Shown here one piece after another: positions 29,647-38,786 of a stretch of 64,000 bases of DNA (positions within the stretch are counted from its first letter, which is position 1; every line of letters begins with the position of its first letter). This stretch comes from UBA1127 sp965116355 (lineage in GTDB: Bacteria > Chloroflexota > Dehalococcoidia > Lucifugimonadales > UBA1127): positions 1,860,001-1,924,000 of the forward strand of contig OZ220679.1 in the NCBI GenBank assembly GCA_965116355.1. Direction: 5' to 3'. Both the position numbers and the translations under genes were made by a program. The notes under the pieces were generated by a model. The model was not told the DNA's origin. It worked only from the letters and a program-made list of their open reading frames with translations, and did not search any database.

Positions 29647-29720
29647 GGGCGGTTAGCTCAGAGGCCTAGAGCACTGCGTTGACATCGCAGGGGTCAGAGG
29701 TTCAAATCCTCTACCGCCCA
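29647..29720 (+). tRNA. tRNA-Val (GAC)
   Basis: Acceptor GGGCGGT/ACCGCCC, anticodon stem CTGCG/CGCAG with loop TTGACAT (anticodon GAC), T-arm AGAGG-TTCAAAT-CCTCT, encoded CCA (29721-29723). Confidence 0.96.
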
Positions 29721-29794
29721 CCAGCCGCACTACACCCATCGCCCCGTATCGAGTACCATCACGCCATCTTCTGCCGAGGTTTAGGAGGCTGCGC

Positions 29795-30706
29795 ATGGCG
29801 TCGAGGGAGCTGCGGGACCTGGTGGTGGTCATCACCGGCGCGGGCCGGGGCATGGGGGCCGAGTACACGCGGGCCTTCCTGGAGGAGGGCGCCCGCGTCG
29901 CCGCGCTGGAGCGCTCGTGGGAGGGCGAGGAGGAGTTCCGCGCGGAGCTCGACGCCAACGAGCTCGCGCTGACGCTGACCTGCGACGTCTCGCAGGACAA
30001 GGACATCGACGACGCGTACGCGGCCGTCATCGACCGCTTTGGCACGGTGGACGTGCTCGTCAACAACGCCGCCTTCCGCACGCGCGACCAGGAGCACGAG
30101 GGCGCCCTCGGCATCACCATCCTCGAGACGTTGGACGCCGACTGGGAGCGGGCGTTCTCCGTCAACGTGTTTGGCGCGCTCAAGGTGATCCGCCGCTTCA
30201 TCCGGCCCATGATCGAGAAGCGGTGGGGCAGCGTCATCAACGTCTCGACCACGGGCAGCATCACGGAGCACCCGCTGTGGCGGCCCTGGAGCCGCGAGCA
30301 GCCGTACATGGCGACGAAGGCCGCGCTGACGAACCTCTCGCACTACCTGGCCGACGAGGTTCGCGAGCACAACGTCGCCGTCAACGTCGTCTTCCCGCCC
30401 GGCGCGCGCACCACGGGCTTCGACGACCGTTCGGCGGAGCGTGTCGCGAAGGGGCTGCGGCCGTCGGCGCTGTCGAGCCGCGCCGACACGGTGGTGCCGG
30501 TGACGCGCTTCCTCGCGACGCAGGACACCAGCGAGGGGCTGACGGGCAAGATGTTCACGGCCGTGACGTGGAACCAGGAGCACGGCTACGGCGGGCCGAA
30601 CGCGTGGCTCGCGCCGGACCCCGTCGGCAACCCGGAGATGACGGCGAAGCTGGAGTCAGGCGAGCTCGGGCCGCGGGCGCCCCGGTTCGGCGGGCCGATG
30701 CGCTAG
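29795..30706 (+). CDS. SDR family oxidoreductase
   Basis: 303 residues; start ATG 29795 after TTTAGGAGG. Classical short-chain dehydrogenase: TGAGRGMGAEYTRAFLEEG cofactor motif, NNAAFRTR, NVSTTGSITEH containing the catalytic Ser, and YMATKAALTNL with the catalytic Tyr-Lys. Glu/Asp choices after strand 2 (ALERSWEG) suggest NAD. Substrate unknown. Its last 4 bp overlap the convergent MFS gene. Confidence 0.9.
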   Translation: MASRELRDLVVVITGAGRGMGAEYTRAFLEEGARVAALERSWEGEEEFRAELDANELALTLTCDVSQDKDIDDAYAAVIDRFGTVDVLVNNAAFRTRDQEHEGALGITILETLDADWERAFSVNVFGALKVIRRFIRPMIEKRWGSVINVSTTGSITEHPLWRPWSREQPYMATKAALTNLSHYLADEVREHNVAVNVVFPPGARTTGFDDRSAERVAKGLRPSALSSRADTVVPVTRFLATQDTSEGLTGKMFTAVTWNQEHGYGGPNAWLAPDPVGNPEMTAKLESGELGPRAPRFGGPMR

Positions 30707-31998
30707 GCCGTGGCTGCCGCCGCTCGCTGCCGGGCGGGCGGCCTCGCGAAGGTGACGATGGCGGCGACGGTCAGCCACGACACGACGATCATCGTGAACG
30801 CCCACAGGTACGTGCCGTGGATGTCGTACAGCCCCGCGATCAGCAGGGGGCTCAGCGAGCCGGCCGTCGTCGTGAGCGGGCGGATGATGCTGTTGACGGC
30901 GCCCAAGTGCTGCCGGCCGAAGTAGTTGGCGACGATCATGGGCCGCATGATGAAGAACCCGCCCACGGCCAGCCCGTGGAACGCGCCTGCCACAACCAGC
31001 GAGATGGGGCCCGCAATCTGCATGAAGAAGATGACGCTCACGGCGGTTACCAGCGCCTGCGCGGCCAGCAGGTAGCGAACGGAGAAGCGCTCGCTGAGCA
31101 GCCCCCAGAAGAGGCGGACGCTGATGGAGCAGATGCCGTAGGACACCGCCGCCAGCGACCCGACCGCCGCGGTGAAGCCGATGTCCTGGAAGTAGGGCAG
31201 CCAGTTGGCGAAGAAGCCGCCCATGCACAGCGTCGCCAGGGCGAAGGCCAGCGCCAGCAGCCAGAAGGTCACCGTGCGCGTGGCCTCGCCGCGGCTGTAG
31301 CTGATCTCGGCTGCTGCTGCGGGCTGTGCGGGTGTCGTGGCCGAGGGGCTCGGCGAGGCATCATCGCCGTCGGGCAGGAGGCCGGCGTCCTCGGGCCTCG
31401 TGCGGACCAGCAGCGCGAGCGGCACCAGCACGGCCAGCGTCAACGCGCCGAGCACGAGCCAGCCGTCGCGCCAGCCCACGGCCTCGATGAGGGCCTGCAC
31501 CGTGATGGGGAAGAAGAGGGGCCCCATGGCCGTGCCGGTGGTGGCGATGCCGACGGCCCGGCCCCGCCGTCGCACGAACCACTTCGGCACGACGGCCACC
31601 GTCATCATCTCGCCCAGCGCCGACATGGAGAGGGCGCCCAGCCCGCCGAAGACGAGGTAGAACACCCACAGGTCGTCGACGAACTTGAGCAGGCAGAGGG
31701 CGACGCCAAGGGACACGGCGCTCATGAGCATGAGGTAGCGGGGCCCGTTGCGCCGGTCCTGCAGCGGCCCCAGCACGGGCGCCAGGGCGCCTGCCGCCAG
31801 CGCCCGCACGGTGAAGGCGCCGTAGAAGGCCGAGCGCGTCCAGCCGAGCTCGTCGCCCATGTGCGTGACGAAGACGCTCGCGCCCCACACGCTTGTGCCG
31901 CTGGTGAACGCGCCGCCGACGATGGCGATGGCGACGATGACCCAGCCGTAGAAAAAGCGCGGGCGTCGCGGCTCCTGCTGGGTTGTGGCAGCCTGCAC
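30703..31998 (-). CDS. MFS transporter (monocarboxylate/oxalate-formate type)
   Basis: 431 residues from GTG 31998, supported by CCGGAGG seven bases upstream; the ATG at 32055 has no such site. Opening motif FFYGWVIVAIAIVGGAFTSG is characteristic of MCT/OFA-type MFS proteins, followed by GPLQDRRNGPRYLML and VPKWFVRRRGRAVGIATTG. About 12 membrane segments. Likely moves a monocarboxylate or related small acid; not provable from sequence. Confidence 0.87.
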   Translation of the reverse strand: MQAATTQQEPRRPRFFYGWVIVAIAIVGGAFTSGTSVWGASVFVTHMGDELGWTRSAFYGAFTVRALAAGALAPVLGPLQDRRNGPRYLMLMSAVSLGVALCLLKFVDDLWVFYLVFGGLGALSMSALGEMMTVAVVPKWFVRRRGRAVGIATTGTAMGPLFFPITVQALIEAVGWRDGWLVLGALTLAVLVPLALLVRTRPEDAGLLPDGDDASPSPSATTPAQPAAAAEISYSRGEATRTVTFWLLALAFALATLCMGGFFANWLPYFQDIGFTAAVGSLAAVSYGICSISVRLFWGLLSERFSVRYLLAAQALVTAVSVIFFMQIAGPISLVVAGAFHGLAVGGFFIMRPMIVANYFGRQHLGAVNSIIRPLTTTAGSLSPLLIAGLYDIHGTYLWAFTMIVVSWLTVAAIVTFARPPARQRAAAATA

Positions 31999-32073
31999 TG
32001 ATCGCCTCCGGTTGCCGGGCACGACAACCTTATGCGAAGCGGGCGCGATGGGCAACGGCTGGGGAAGCGTTGG

Positions 32074-32147
<74 letters not shown>

Positions 32148-32194
32148 GTGGAGGACGGCATGACAGGGTCAATGAGAGAAATGCCGTACTCATG

Positions 32195-32224
32195 AGTATA
32201 GTTTGCGGGGTCTTGGCCAGTCAA
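32195..32224 (-). promoter_or_regulatory. Promoter of tRNA-Ile
   Basis: Minus strand TTGACT (32224-32219), 18-base spacer, TATACT (32200-32195). Confidence 0.7.
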
Positions 32225-32244
32225 TTTTCCGGTCGCGGTTTCAG

Positions 32245-32273
32245 TTGAGGGGCGGCGGCGCTTCACCTACAAT
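32245..32273 (+). promoter_or_regulatory. Promoter of tRNA-Leu
   Basis: TTGAGG (32245-32250), 17-base spacer, TACAAT (32268-32273), 14 bases before the tRNA. Confidence 0.65.
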
Positions 32274-32287
32274 TGAAGGGCACTCTT

Positions 32288-32370
32288 GCCGAAGTGGCGG
32301 AATGGTAGACGCGGCGGACTCAAAATCCGCTGCCCGCGAGGGCGTGTGGGTTCGAATCCCTCCTTCGGCA
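32288..32370 (+). tRNA. tRNA-Leu (CAA)
   Basis: Class II tRNA of 83 nt: acceptor GCCGAAG/CTTCGGC region, anticodon stem GCGGA/TCCGC with loop CTCAAAA (anticodon CAA), extended variable arm TGCCCGCGAGGGCG, T-arm with TTCGAAT, encoded CCA (32371-32373). Confidence 0.95.
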
Positions 32371-32398
32371 CCAACACTTGCGCCTCACGAGTCACGCC

Positions 32399-32647
32399 AT
32401 GACCGACATGCACGACGCCTTCCACATTGCCCGCGCGATCGACGGCCGCCTGGCGCTCGCCGGCGCGGGCGTTGCCGATGACGCCGTCGACGCGTTCCGC
32501 GACGCGCTGTACGACTACCGCGGCGACGGCGATCTCGACGCCTTCCTCGAGCGGTGCGCGGCGCTGCTGGCGGAGCTCGATGGGGACGGGCCGCCGGTCG
32601 AGGGGCGGTGCTTCCGGGCGCTGGACTCGGTGTTCAGCAGCGGGTGA
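32399..32647 (+). CDS. Small hypothetical protein
   Basis: 82 residues from ATG 32399, beginning 25 bp after the tRNA-Leu CCA. Acidic and helical (FHIARAIDGRLALAGAGVAD, DAFLERCAALLAELDGDGPP). No recognised motif, no ribosome site worth noting, and it runs up to a repeat cluster. The regular charge pattern makes it believable, but it could be chance in GC-rich DNA. Confidence 0.35.
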   Translation: MTDMHDAFHIARAIDGRLALAGAGVADDAVDAFRDALYDYRGDGDLDAFLERCAALLAELDGDGPPVEGRCFRALDSVFSSG

Positions 32648-32658
32648 ACGGCGCCGTT

Positions 32659-32788
32659 CATCCTTCGATTTCCCTCAGGACGAACGGGGGGTTCCCTCAG
32701 GACGAACGGGGGGATTTCCCTCAGGACGAACGGGGCACGGCAGCGCATTCCTCGTTCATCCTTCGATTTCCCTCAGGACGAACGGGTT
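32659..32788 (+). repeat. Cluster of CCTTCGA...GAACGG family repeats
   Basis: Two full copies of the variant CCTTCGATTTCCCTCAGG...ACGAACGG and at least two shorter TTCCCTCAGGACGAACGG units in about 130 bp. Confidence 0.85.
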
Positions 32789-32795
32789 TCCCCCG

Positions 32796-33041
32796 TCAGT
32801 CCTCAGCCCCCAGGATTCGGGCCCGGGCCTCGCGTGCCGCCTGCTCCGCGGCCTGCTCCGCCTCCTCAAGGCGGTCCAGCATGGCGGTGACCCGCTCCTC
32901 GAAGCCCTCCGGCGGCCGCCGCAGCCCGCGGATGTACCGGCTGAACTGGGTGGGGTCAATGCCCAGCGTCAGCGCAAGCCGCTCCTGGGTCACGCCCGAT
33001 CGGGCAACTCTCTTTAGTAAATGCATGTCAGGCATATCCAT
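32796..33041 (-). CDS. Small helix-turn-helix regulator
   Basis: 81 residues from ATG 33041, directly downstream of a minus-strand promoter. Helix-turn-helix of the XRE/Cro type: MHLLKRVARSGVTQERLALT, LGIDPTQFSRYIRGLRRPPE, followed by an Ala/Glu-rich C-terminal helix (LDRLEEAEQAAEQAAREARA) suitable for dimerisation. Divergent from the S24-type repressor gene with 137 bp between, suggesting a shared control region. Confidence 0.7.
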   Translation of the reverse strand: MDMPDMHLLKRVARSGVTQERLALTLGIDPTQFSRYIRGLRRPPEGFEERVTAMLDRLEEAEQAAEQAAREARARILGAED

Positions 33042-33076
33042 ATGGGCATGGTAGATGCAAGACATGCATTTGTCAA
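33021..33076 (-). promoter_or_regulatory. Minus-strand promoter and palindromic site before the small regulator
   Basis: TTGACA (33076-33071), 17-base spacer, TACCAT (33053-33048), giving a predicted start near ATG 33041. An inverted repeat ATGCATGTC (33021-33029) / GACATGCAT (33061-33069) brackets the -10 box and first codons, a good position for an autoregulatory operator. Confidence 0.55.
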
Positions 33077-33106
33077 GCAACTTGTTGACAATTTATATTT
33101 GGGATG

Positions 33107-33162
33107 CGCGTAAGGGTGAAAGGGGAATTGACTATCCATACATGGAAAGAGCGTAAGGGTGA
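33107..33162 (+). promoter_or_regulatory. Direct repeats, probable operator of the S24-type repressor
   Basis: GCGTAAGGGTGA occurs exactly at 33107-33118 and 33151-33162, spaced 44 bp (about four helical turns). Each is followed by a similar A/G-rich tail. Both lie upstream of the repressor start at 33179. Confidence 0.5.
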
Positions 33163-33178
33163 CAGAGGAAAACTGGGT

Positions 33179-33898
33179 ATGCTGAACAGACACCATACCC
33201 TCAGCAGGGAGCGGCTGGCCGCCGCGATGGCGCGGCAGGGTGTGACGCAGCAGGCGCTTGGCGAACACATCGGCTACAGCCTGGACTCGGCCCAGCCCAC
33301 CATCTCCAAGATCCTGTCCGGCCGCGCCCAGCCCTCCCTGGAGAAGCTCATCCAGATCGCCATGTACCTGAACACCTCCCTCGACTATCTCCTCGAGCTG
33401 ACGGACACGCCGCCGGCCGAGGGGCGCAACCCCGGCGAGGCTTCGGACGTCGCCGTCATCCAGGTGCATACGAAGCCGTCGCCGGCCGGCCTGACGACGT
33501 TTTCGACGGTCGTGCCGGCCGAGAGCAGCCTGCCCTTCCGGTGCCGCGGCTTCCTCGAGGCCCAGGGCATCGACCTGGAGCGCGCGCGGGTCTTTCGCGT
33601 GGTGGGCGACTCCATGATGCCGACGCTCCCCCACGGCAGCACGATCCTGGTCGATTGCACCAGGGCCGTTCCGCTGGAGAACCGCCTCTACGTCTTCAAG
33701 AACGAGGGCGACATTCTGGTCAAGCGGGCCCGCGAGTTCCCCGTGGGGACGTGGTGGTGGTGCAGCGACCATCCCCTGGGCGGGCGCATGGAGCAGACCG
33801 ACGAGGACGATGTCTGGGGCGAGGTCCGCTGGGTGGGCCACGCCATCATCGACGGGCTGGGCTACGGCCCCAGCGCCGCGGAAAGGAACCACCGATGA
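33179..33898 (+). CDS. XRE-family repressor with S24 (LexA-like) peptidase domain
   Basis: 239 residues from ATG 33179; an earlier ATG at 33104 lies before the operator-like repeats. N-terminal helix-turn-helix (LAAAMARQGVTQQALGEHIG, AQPTISKILSGRAQPSLEKL), then a linker and an S24 domain with the catalytic serine in VVGDSMMPTLPHGS and the lysine in YVFKNEGDILVKRARE. This is the architecture of phage CI/LexA-type repressors. An Ala-Gly cleavage site is not obvious. Overlaps the next gene as ATGA. No other phage genes are nearby. Confidence 0.87.
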   Translation: MLNRHHTLSRERLAAAMARQGVTQQALGEHIGYSLDSAQPTISKILSGRAQPSLEKLIQIAMYLNTSLDYLLELTDTPPAEGRNPGEASDVAVIQVHTKPSPAGLTTFSTVVPAESSLPFRCRGFLEAQGIDLERARVFRVVGDSMMPTLPHGSTILVDCTRAVPLENRLYVFKNEGDILVKRAREFPVGTWWWCSDHPLGGRMEQTDEDDVWGEVRWVGHAIIDGLGYGPSAAERNHR

Positions 33899-34209
33899 CA
33901 GCTCAGCAGGTCCAGGGGGTGCAGGAGGCCGGCGCGGAGCCCAGGTCTGACCGCCCCGGCGCCAACCACAGGACCGCCCGCCCCGCCGTCTTCAACATCA
34001 TCCTGAGCCCCATTGTGGTCAACCGCGGCGGCTTCCAGGACCAGCAGGCCGCCATCAGCGACTTCTCCCCCGTGATCCGCGTGGTCGCCGACGAGATGCG
34101 CAGGGTGGGCGCCCACCAGACGGCCCTCTTCCTCGGCAAGGTGCCCGTCGCCTTCCTCGACCGCGACATCGCCGCCTGGTGGGTCACCGAGTCCCCGAGA
34201 CAGGAGTAA
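33895..34209 (+). CDS. Small hypothetical protein coupled to the repressor
   Basis: 104 residues from ATG 33895, overlapping the repressor stop by 4 bp, so co-translated. The first 30 residues are polar; the rest has ARPAVFNIILSPIVVNRGGF, RVVADEMRRVGAHQTALFLG and VPVAFLDRDIAAWWVTESP. I do not recognise a family. Tight coupling suggests a partner or antagonist of the repressor. Followed by a strong terminator. Confidence 0.6.
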   Translation: MTAQQVQGVQEAGAEPRSDRPGANHRTARPAVFNIILSPIVVNRGGFQDQQAAISDFSPVIRVVADEMRRVGAHQTALFLGKVPVAFLDRDIAAWWVTESPRQE

Positions 34210-34244
34210 CCCCTCTCCCTGTCGCCCACTCACCGGGCACACAA

Positions 34245-34275
34245 AGAGGCCTCCCCCGTAACGGGGGAGGCCTCT
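34245..34275. terminator. Bidirectional intrinsic terminator
   Basis: Perfect 14-bp stem AGAGGCCTCCCCCG / CGGGGGAGGCCTCT with loop TAA, between the convergent small gene and the large surface-protein gene. Confidence 0.85.
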
Positions 34276-34297
34276 CTCATGGCGAGCGTGTCAGGGG

Positions 34298-37200
34298 TTA
34301 CGGGATGATCACGCCGTCGATGGTGGAGTAGAGCCAGTAGCCCTTGCCGACTGTCACCGGCGTACCGATGGTTACGCGGTCGTTGCCGTCAAACTCTCCG
34401 ATGAACCCGTCCCTGGCGCCGTCGATGTCGGCATTTGCGTTGCCCTCACCGTCCCTCAGATCCGCATATGGGTCAGTGCCAGTTTCAGGGGCAGCAGGGA
34501 GCTTGTCGCCCTCACGGTAGTCGCCCGTGCCGGTGGACTTCTCATCGTACTGGCCGATCTGGCAGGGTTCCGTCCCCGCCGCAACCTTTTCCGCGTCGAT
34601 GGGCATGCCCGTGCACGGGTTGCGGTCACCGTCTGCCAAGGTAACCGACGAACCAGGCGTCACCGAGACCCACGTGCGCACCAGCGTGTCGAAGGTCAGC
34701 GCCTTCAACCAGCCGTCGTTGCCCAACGTGCCGAAATACACATCCGCGGCAATGGTGCTAGGCGTCGGGATCTCGTTGCTCACCACCGGCACCAGGTTCC
34801 AGCCCTCGACCACCGTGATGGCCGGAGGCGGAGGCGGCGCCGCTGCTGCCGTGGCCAGCGGTGGCCGCAGCATGCGGATTGGCGAGAAGTTCTCCGTCCG
34901 GATGAAGTAGGCCGTGCTCGCCGTCATCACGTTGATGTCACCAACGAACTGGCCCGTCTCCGCGTCGCGGCGGGACACCAGCCACACCTGGCTCGCGTTG
35001 TCAAAGGTCATCACGATGTCCGCCGGGTGCGTGGACGGAATAACCGAGTTGATGGCCGGGTTGGCCGGCTGGAAGGGCAGGGAAACCAGGTTCCAGCCGG
35101 GGGCCAGTTCAACGTTTACCGGCCTGGGTGAAATCACCTTCCACGTGGCTTTCAAGTCCTGCGGGGTGGTGCCCGCGCTGTCAGTCCGCACGTTGCCGGC
35201 GGAGTCCTCCGCCTGCAACGTCAGCTCATAGGTCCCGATTTGCGGGTTCAACACCGGGATGGTGAACTTCACGTTGTCCGGCGTGGTGACATCCGTGGTC
35301 AGGTTGAAGGTAGTGGTCTCCGAGGTCCCGTCAGCGAAACTGACCTTCAGCTTGGCCGAGGTCAACTCCACCGTCCGGTACCCGTCACGGTGGTACTCCT
35401 TGCCGCGCGCAAGGCCCTCATTGCTGAAGTCCACGGTCACGATCAAGGGATCAACGGCTTCCGCTTCAAGGGTTGAACCGTCTTCGGTTACCGTGTCCTT
35501 GTCCGCCACGGTGACCACAGGCGGCTCGCTGCCGTTCAGCCGGTTGTCAATCTCAAAGCTGAAGGCCTTGGCAGTCGAGGAGGACGCCGCGTCTCCCTTG
35601 GTGCTCGTATTCCCGCCAGCGTCTTCAGCCCGAACAAAGACGCTGTACTCACCGTCATTGGCGCCGGTGGCGTTCATGGTGTACGAGAAAACCAAAGAGC
35701 CTGTCTGCCTGATGTCACTGGCGGGCACCTCTATAACGTCATCCTCCAGAGTTTCGCCCCTGGCCATAGGCGCCTTGCCGTTTGCCTTGATCTTGGCGGC
35801 CCCGTCTCTGTCACCCGCCTTGGTGACCCACACCAGCGGTGAGTCGCCAAGCTGCTCGTCGGTGGTGATAGTGACCGTCACCTTGTCGTTGCTCAGGTCC
35901 GCGCTCTTGCTCAGGCTCAAGTTCGGCCCCAAGCCGTCAGAGGCTTTCACAGTCTTGCCGTCGGCCGCGTTACCGGCCCTGTCTGTGATTGCGCCACTGG
36001 AAACCCGGACGTCCGGCCTCTCAGTGGACCCCAGGTCGTCCGCCAGGGTCAGGAAGACCCAGCTGCGGACCCTCTGGGCCGCCACCACCGTGTGACCGGT
36101 GACGCTGAAGGCGCCAACCGTCACTGAGGCGGAGTCAAGGCCGCTGCCCGGAGCCCCGCTGTCGTCGTCAGCGCCCGCGTCCGCGAACGCGAGCTGGATG
36201 GAGTTCTTCTGGGTCTTGGTCATCTCCGTAGCAGGGTTCCAACCCTTACCGGTTGTCGCAGAGGAAAGCACGGGTTTCTCACTGTCCACCGTGATGAGGT
36301 TGTTGCCCAGGATCTCATAGGTGGTGCCGTCCCCTTGGGCGCCGCATGCGGCGAGCTGACCTGCCTGATCGGTGTCCGCCACGTTGCCATCACCTGCTAC
36401 CGGGGCGACCAGGGTACCGTCTGCATTCTTCTCGTCTCGCGGGTCAAAGCGACACTGGTAGCCTGCGGTTCCGACACCTTCAGTCACTGTCGTCGTTGCA
36501 GGGTTGTCTGCAACCGTTGCCACAGCGTCATTGAAGAGCAGGTCGTCCCGCTCAGCCGCATCTACGCGAGTATTCGGGGTGTCAAGTTCGTCGGCACCCC
36601 CAAGCGTGTTGACGAATCTGATGAGCCCGTTGTTGAAACCCGTAATTGGCTGAACGTTGCTCACCACGGGATTACCGTCTGCATCCTCTCGTGTAATCCG
36701 GATACTGGTTCCCCTGAAGGAAGCGATGCCTGTGAGGAGGGTCTGAGTCCCCAACGCAGACGCATCCGAACCAAAAGCTGTCGCAGGCAAACCACCCTTG
36801 AACCTGTTGACCTGGAGTGTGTTTTGGGTGGCTGCAGGTGACGGGCTAACCCCCCGGATATGGATCCGGGCGTGCGGCGCGTGTTGCCCGCGCGGTCCCG
36901 CACCTCAACGTACCACGGCACGTTGGAGGCGATGGACTGGATGGCGGTCGAACTGAAGCTCTTGGAGAGCCGCCAGCCGCCGTCGATCTTGGTGAAGTCC
37001 CGCTCGGCAAGTCCTATTACGTTGCCGGCAAGCACCAAGCGCACACCACCCTTTGCGGTAACGTGGTTGTCGTCCGTGTCGGTTGAATTGTTCTGCAAAT
37101 GAGCGGTAGCAGATTCCACGCTGCCGGAAAGCCCTATCTGCCTGCTCGTTGGACCGACCTCCACGTCCCATCCAGAGGGGAACCCGGAGGCGGAATCCGT

Positions 37201-37893
37201 AAAGTCGGCGCTGAACGTGATGTTGACGTCGTCGCTCACAATGAGCGGAACAGACGGCGAACCGACGAGCAGCGAGGGCCGCACGTTGTCCACCCGCACC
37301 GTCGTGACGTCGGCAAAGGTGCTACTGCCCGTAGGCGGCGTGTAGGTCACCCGGATCTGATCGCCATTGAAGGCCTTCACTTGGATGATGTCGTCACCAG
37401 CCGCTGCCCCGGCTGTGGCTGTGGTATCCGTCAAACCGGAACTCCGGTGTACCGCGACGATCCTTACGTTCCCGGAGGTGTAGGTAAATTTCTTGGGGTT
37501 GGCGTCCGGGTTGTCATAGTCATCGGAGTCGTCGGTGGGGGTACCGGCGTCGTTCCTATCCTGGACCCGAGCCTGGCTCAAGTTTTGAATCTCAATCGTG
37601 CCGGCAGCAGTGTGAGAGAACGAGAATACGTTGTTGTAATTGGCCGCTGTGAGATCCGCTACGACGACTTCACCGCCATTCGGCGCAGCCCCTCTGTAGT
37701 AAGCTTCTGCCGTCGTACCATCGTCTCCATCGTGGTTGCCAAACTGTACGATGGTGCAGCCTCCGGCGGAGCTGGAGCAGACGCTCGTCGGCGCCACTGA
37801 CTGCGCTTGCACACTCCCCTGCGTGCTCAGGCCCATGACCACGAGCAACGCCAGGACTGCGAGGATTGAACTGAACTTCCAGAATTGATTCAT
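34298..37893 (-). CDS. Large secreted surface protein, reading frame broken at a G6 tract
   Basis: About 1,200 residues if the frame is restored. Start ATG 37893 follows AAGGGAGAACAGC. Signal peptide of about 30 residues (ILAVLALLVVMGLSTQGSVQ, then AQS). The first part reads to NTRRTPGSISGG; the second continues as VSPSPAATQNTLQVNRFKGG and beyond. The switch is at a run of six G on the coding strand (36855-36850); seven would keep one frame. Ig-like beta segments fill the middle (VRDRAGNTRRTP, FSYTMNATGANDGEYSVFVR). Two GWNLV modules (APGWNLVSLPFQPANP and VEGWNLVPVVSNE) lie near the end, which closes with VGKGYWLYSTIDGVIIP. Probably an S-layer or adhesin-like protein. Confidence 0.8.
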
Positions 37894-38049
37894 TGCTGTT
37901 CTCCCTTTCCTAAACTCACGTTTCTCAAGCGGAATGACCTTCCCTCGTTTCGGCATCCCCCTTTCGCACAAGGTGATAGCGTGCATGGTAACAGCAACAA
38001 TGATGTTGCTGCTACCCAACACAAGCATACAACGAGGCAGGGCGGGGGG

Positions 38050-38216
38050 AAGTTCCATCCTTCGACAGGCTCAGGACAGGTTCTTCGCGTTCCCTCAGGA
38101 CAGGTCCGGTTTTGGGGCGGGGGGGAGCGGCGGCGTGCGCCGCTCCCGTTCATCCCCTTCGAGAGCCTCAGGACAGGCTTCGATTTCCCTCAGGACGAAC
38201 GGAAGCAGGCTTCGTT
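38050..38216 (+). repeat. Cluster of CCTTCGA...GAACGG family repeats
   Basis: Units starting CCTTCGACAGGCTCAGGACA and CCTTCGAGAGCCTCAGGACA, each followed by a second half-unit with TTCCCTCAGGAC. Confidence 0.8.
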
Positions 38217-38556
38217 TTGTTGGGTTTTTGCCATTAGGTGATTCGTTTCCTTTCCCTACGATTTGCCGTGCCGCCAGATACGGCCACGGATTCGTTCCGG
38301 CGCGAAAAAAATTCGAATCGCCGGGGAGATCCGTAGCTGGAAACGACTGCTCCAGATACGGATTCGACTTCCGAAAGCGACTGGAACGAATGCCCGGGCC
38401 ATGGAGACGGCGGGGGTGGACCGCCCGTCTACGGTGGGTGTGCGTGGGGGTGTGGGTTGGTGCTGCATGGGGGGAGGGTAGGGGGTTCGGGCGCGGATAG
38501 GCGTGGGTATGGTGTCAGGGGGCGGGCGTCTGCGGGCGCTGAGGCGCCCCCGTTCA

Positions 38557-38715
38557 TCCTTCGATTTCCCTCAGGACGAACGGAAGCAGGTGCGGGCGGG
38601 GGGATGGGTTCCCGCCTGCGCGGGAACGACGAATAGGAGGGGGGCGGGGGGCTCTGGGTCCCGGCTTTCGCCGGGAAAACGAGGAAGTGGGCCTTCGACG
38701 GGGTCAGGGCAATCG
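38557..38715 (+). repeat. Two more CCTTCGA-family units
   Basis: A full unit near 38557-38583 (CCTTCGATTTCCCTCAGG, ACGAACGG) and a diverged unit near 38693-38715 (CCTTCGACGGGGTCAGGG). Confidence 0.7.
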
Positions 38716-38760
38716 GTTGCGTGGGGGGCGGGGGCCTTGGGTTCCCGCCTGCGCGGGAAC
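38608..38760. repeat. REP-like palindromes
   Basis: GTTCCCGCCTGCGCGGGAAC is exact at 38608-38627 and 38741-38760; a variant GTCCCGGCTTTCGCCGGGAA lies at about 38659. All can form 7-8 bp hairpins. An inverted-orientation relative is at 39950-39969. Confidence 0.85.
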
Positions 38761-38786
38761 GACGAGAAGTGGGGTACACTGGTGGC

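Larger units (their letters stand above)
37894..38786. other. Repeat-rich intergenic region
   Basis: Nearly 900 bp without a convincing gene. It holds the long leader of the surface-protein gene (about 37894-38000), two or more CCTTCGA-family units (38057-38216), further units at about 38557-38583 and 38693-38715, and three REP-like palindromes (38608, 38659, 38741). A stretch at 38260-38400 contains related ATACGGATTCG/ATCCGTAGCTG words. Confidence 0.7.

Noticed and set aside
33085..33113. Plus-strand promoter starting at TTGACA 33085
   Set aside because: The -35 is perfect but the position 17 bases downstream reads GCGTAA, not a -10 box.
37894..38000. Riboswitch in the long leader of the surface-protein gene
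   Set aside because: Checked by eye against the c-di-GMP-I core; no convincing conserved core or tetraloop arrangement.
38256..38468. 70-codon minus-strand frame in the repeat-rich gap
   Set aside because: Composed of repeat-like words with no ribosome site and no family similarity.
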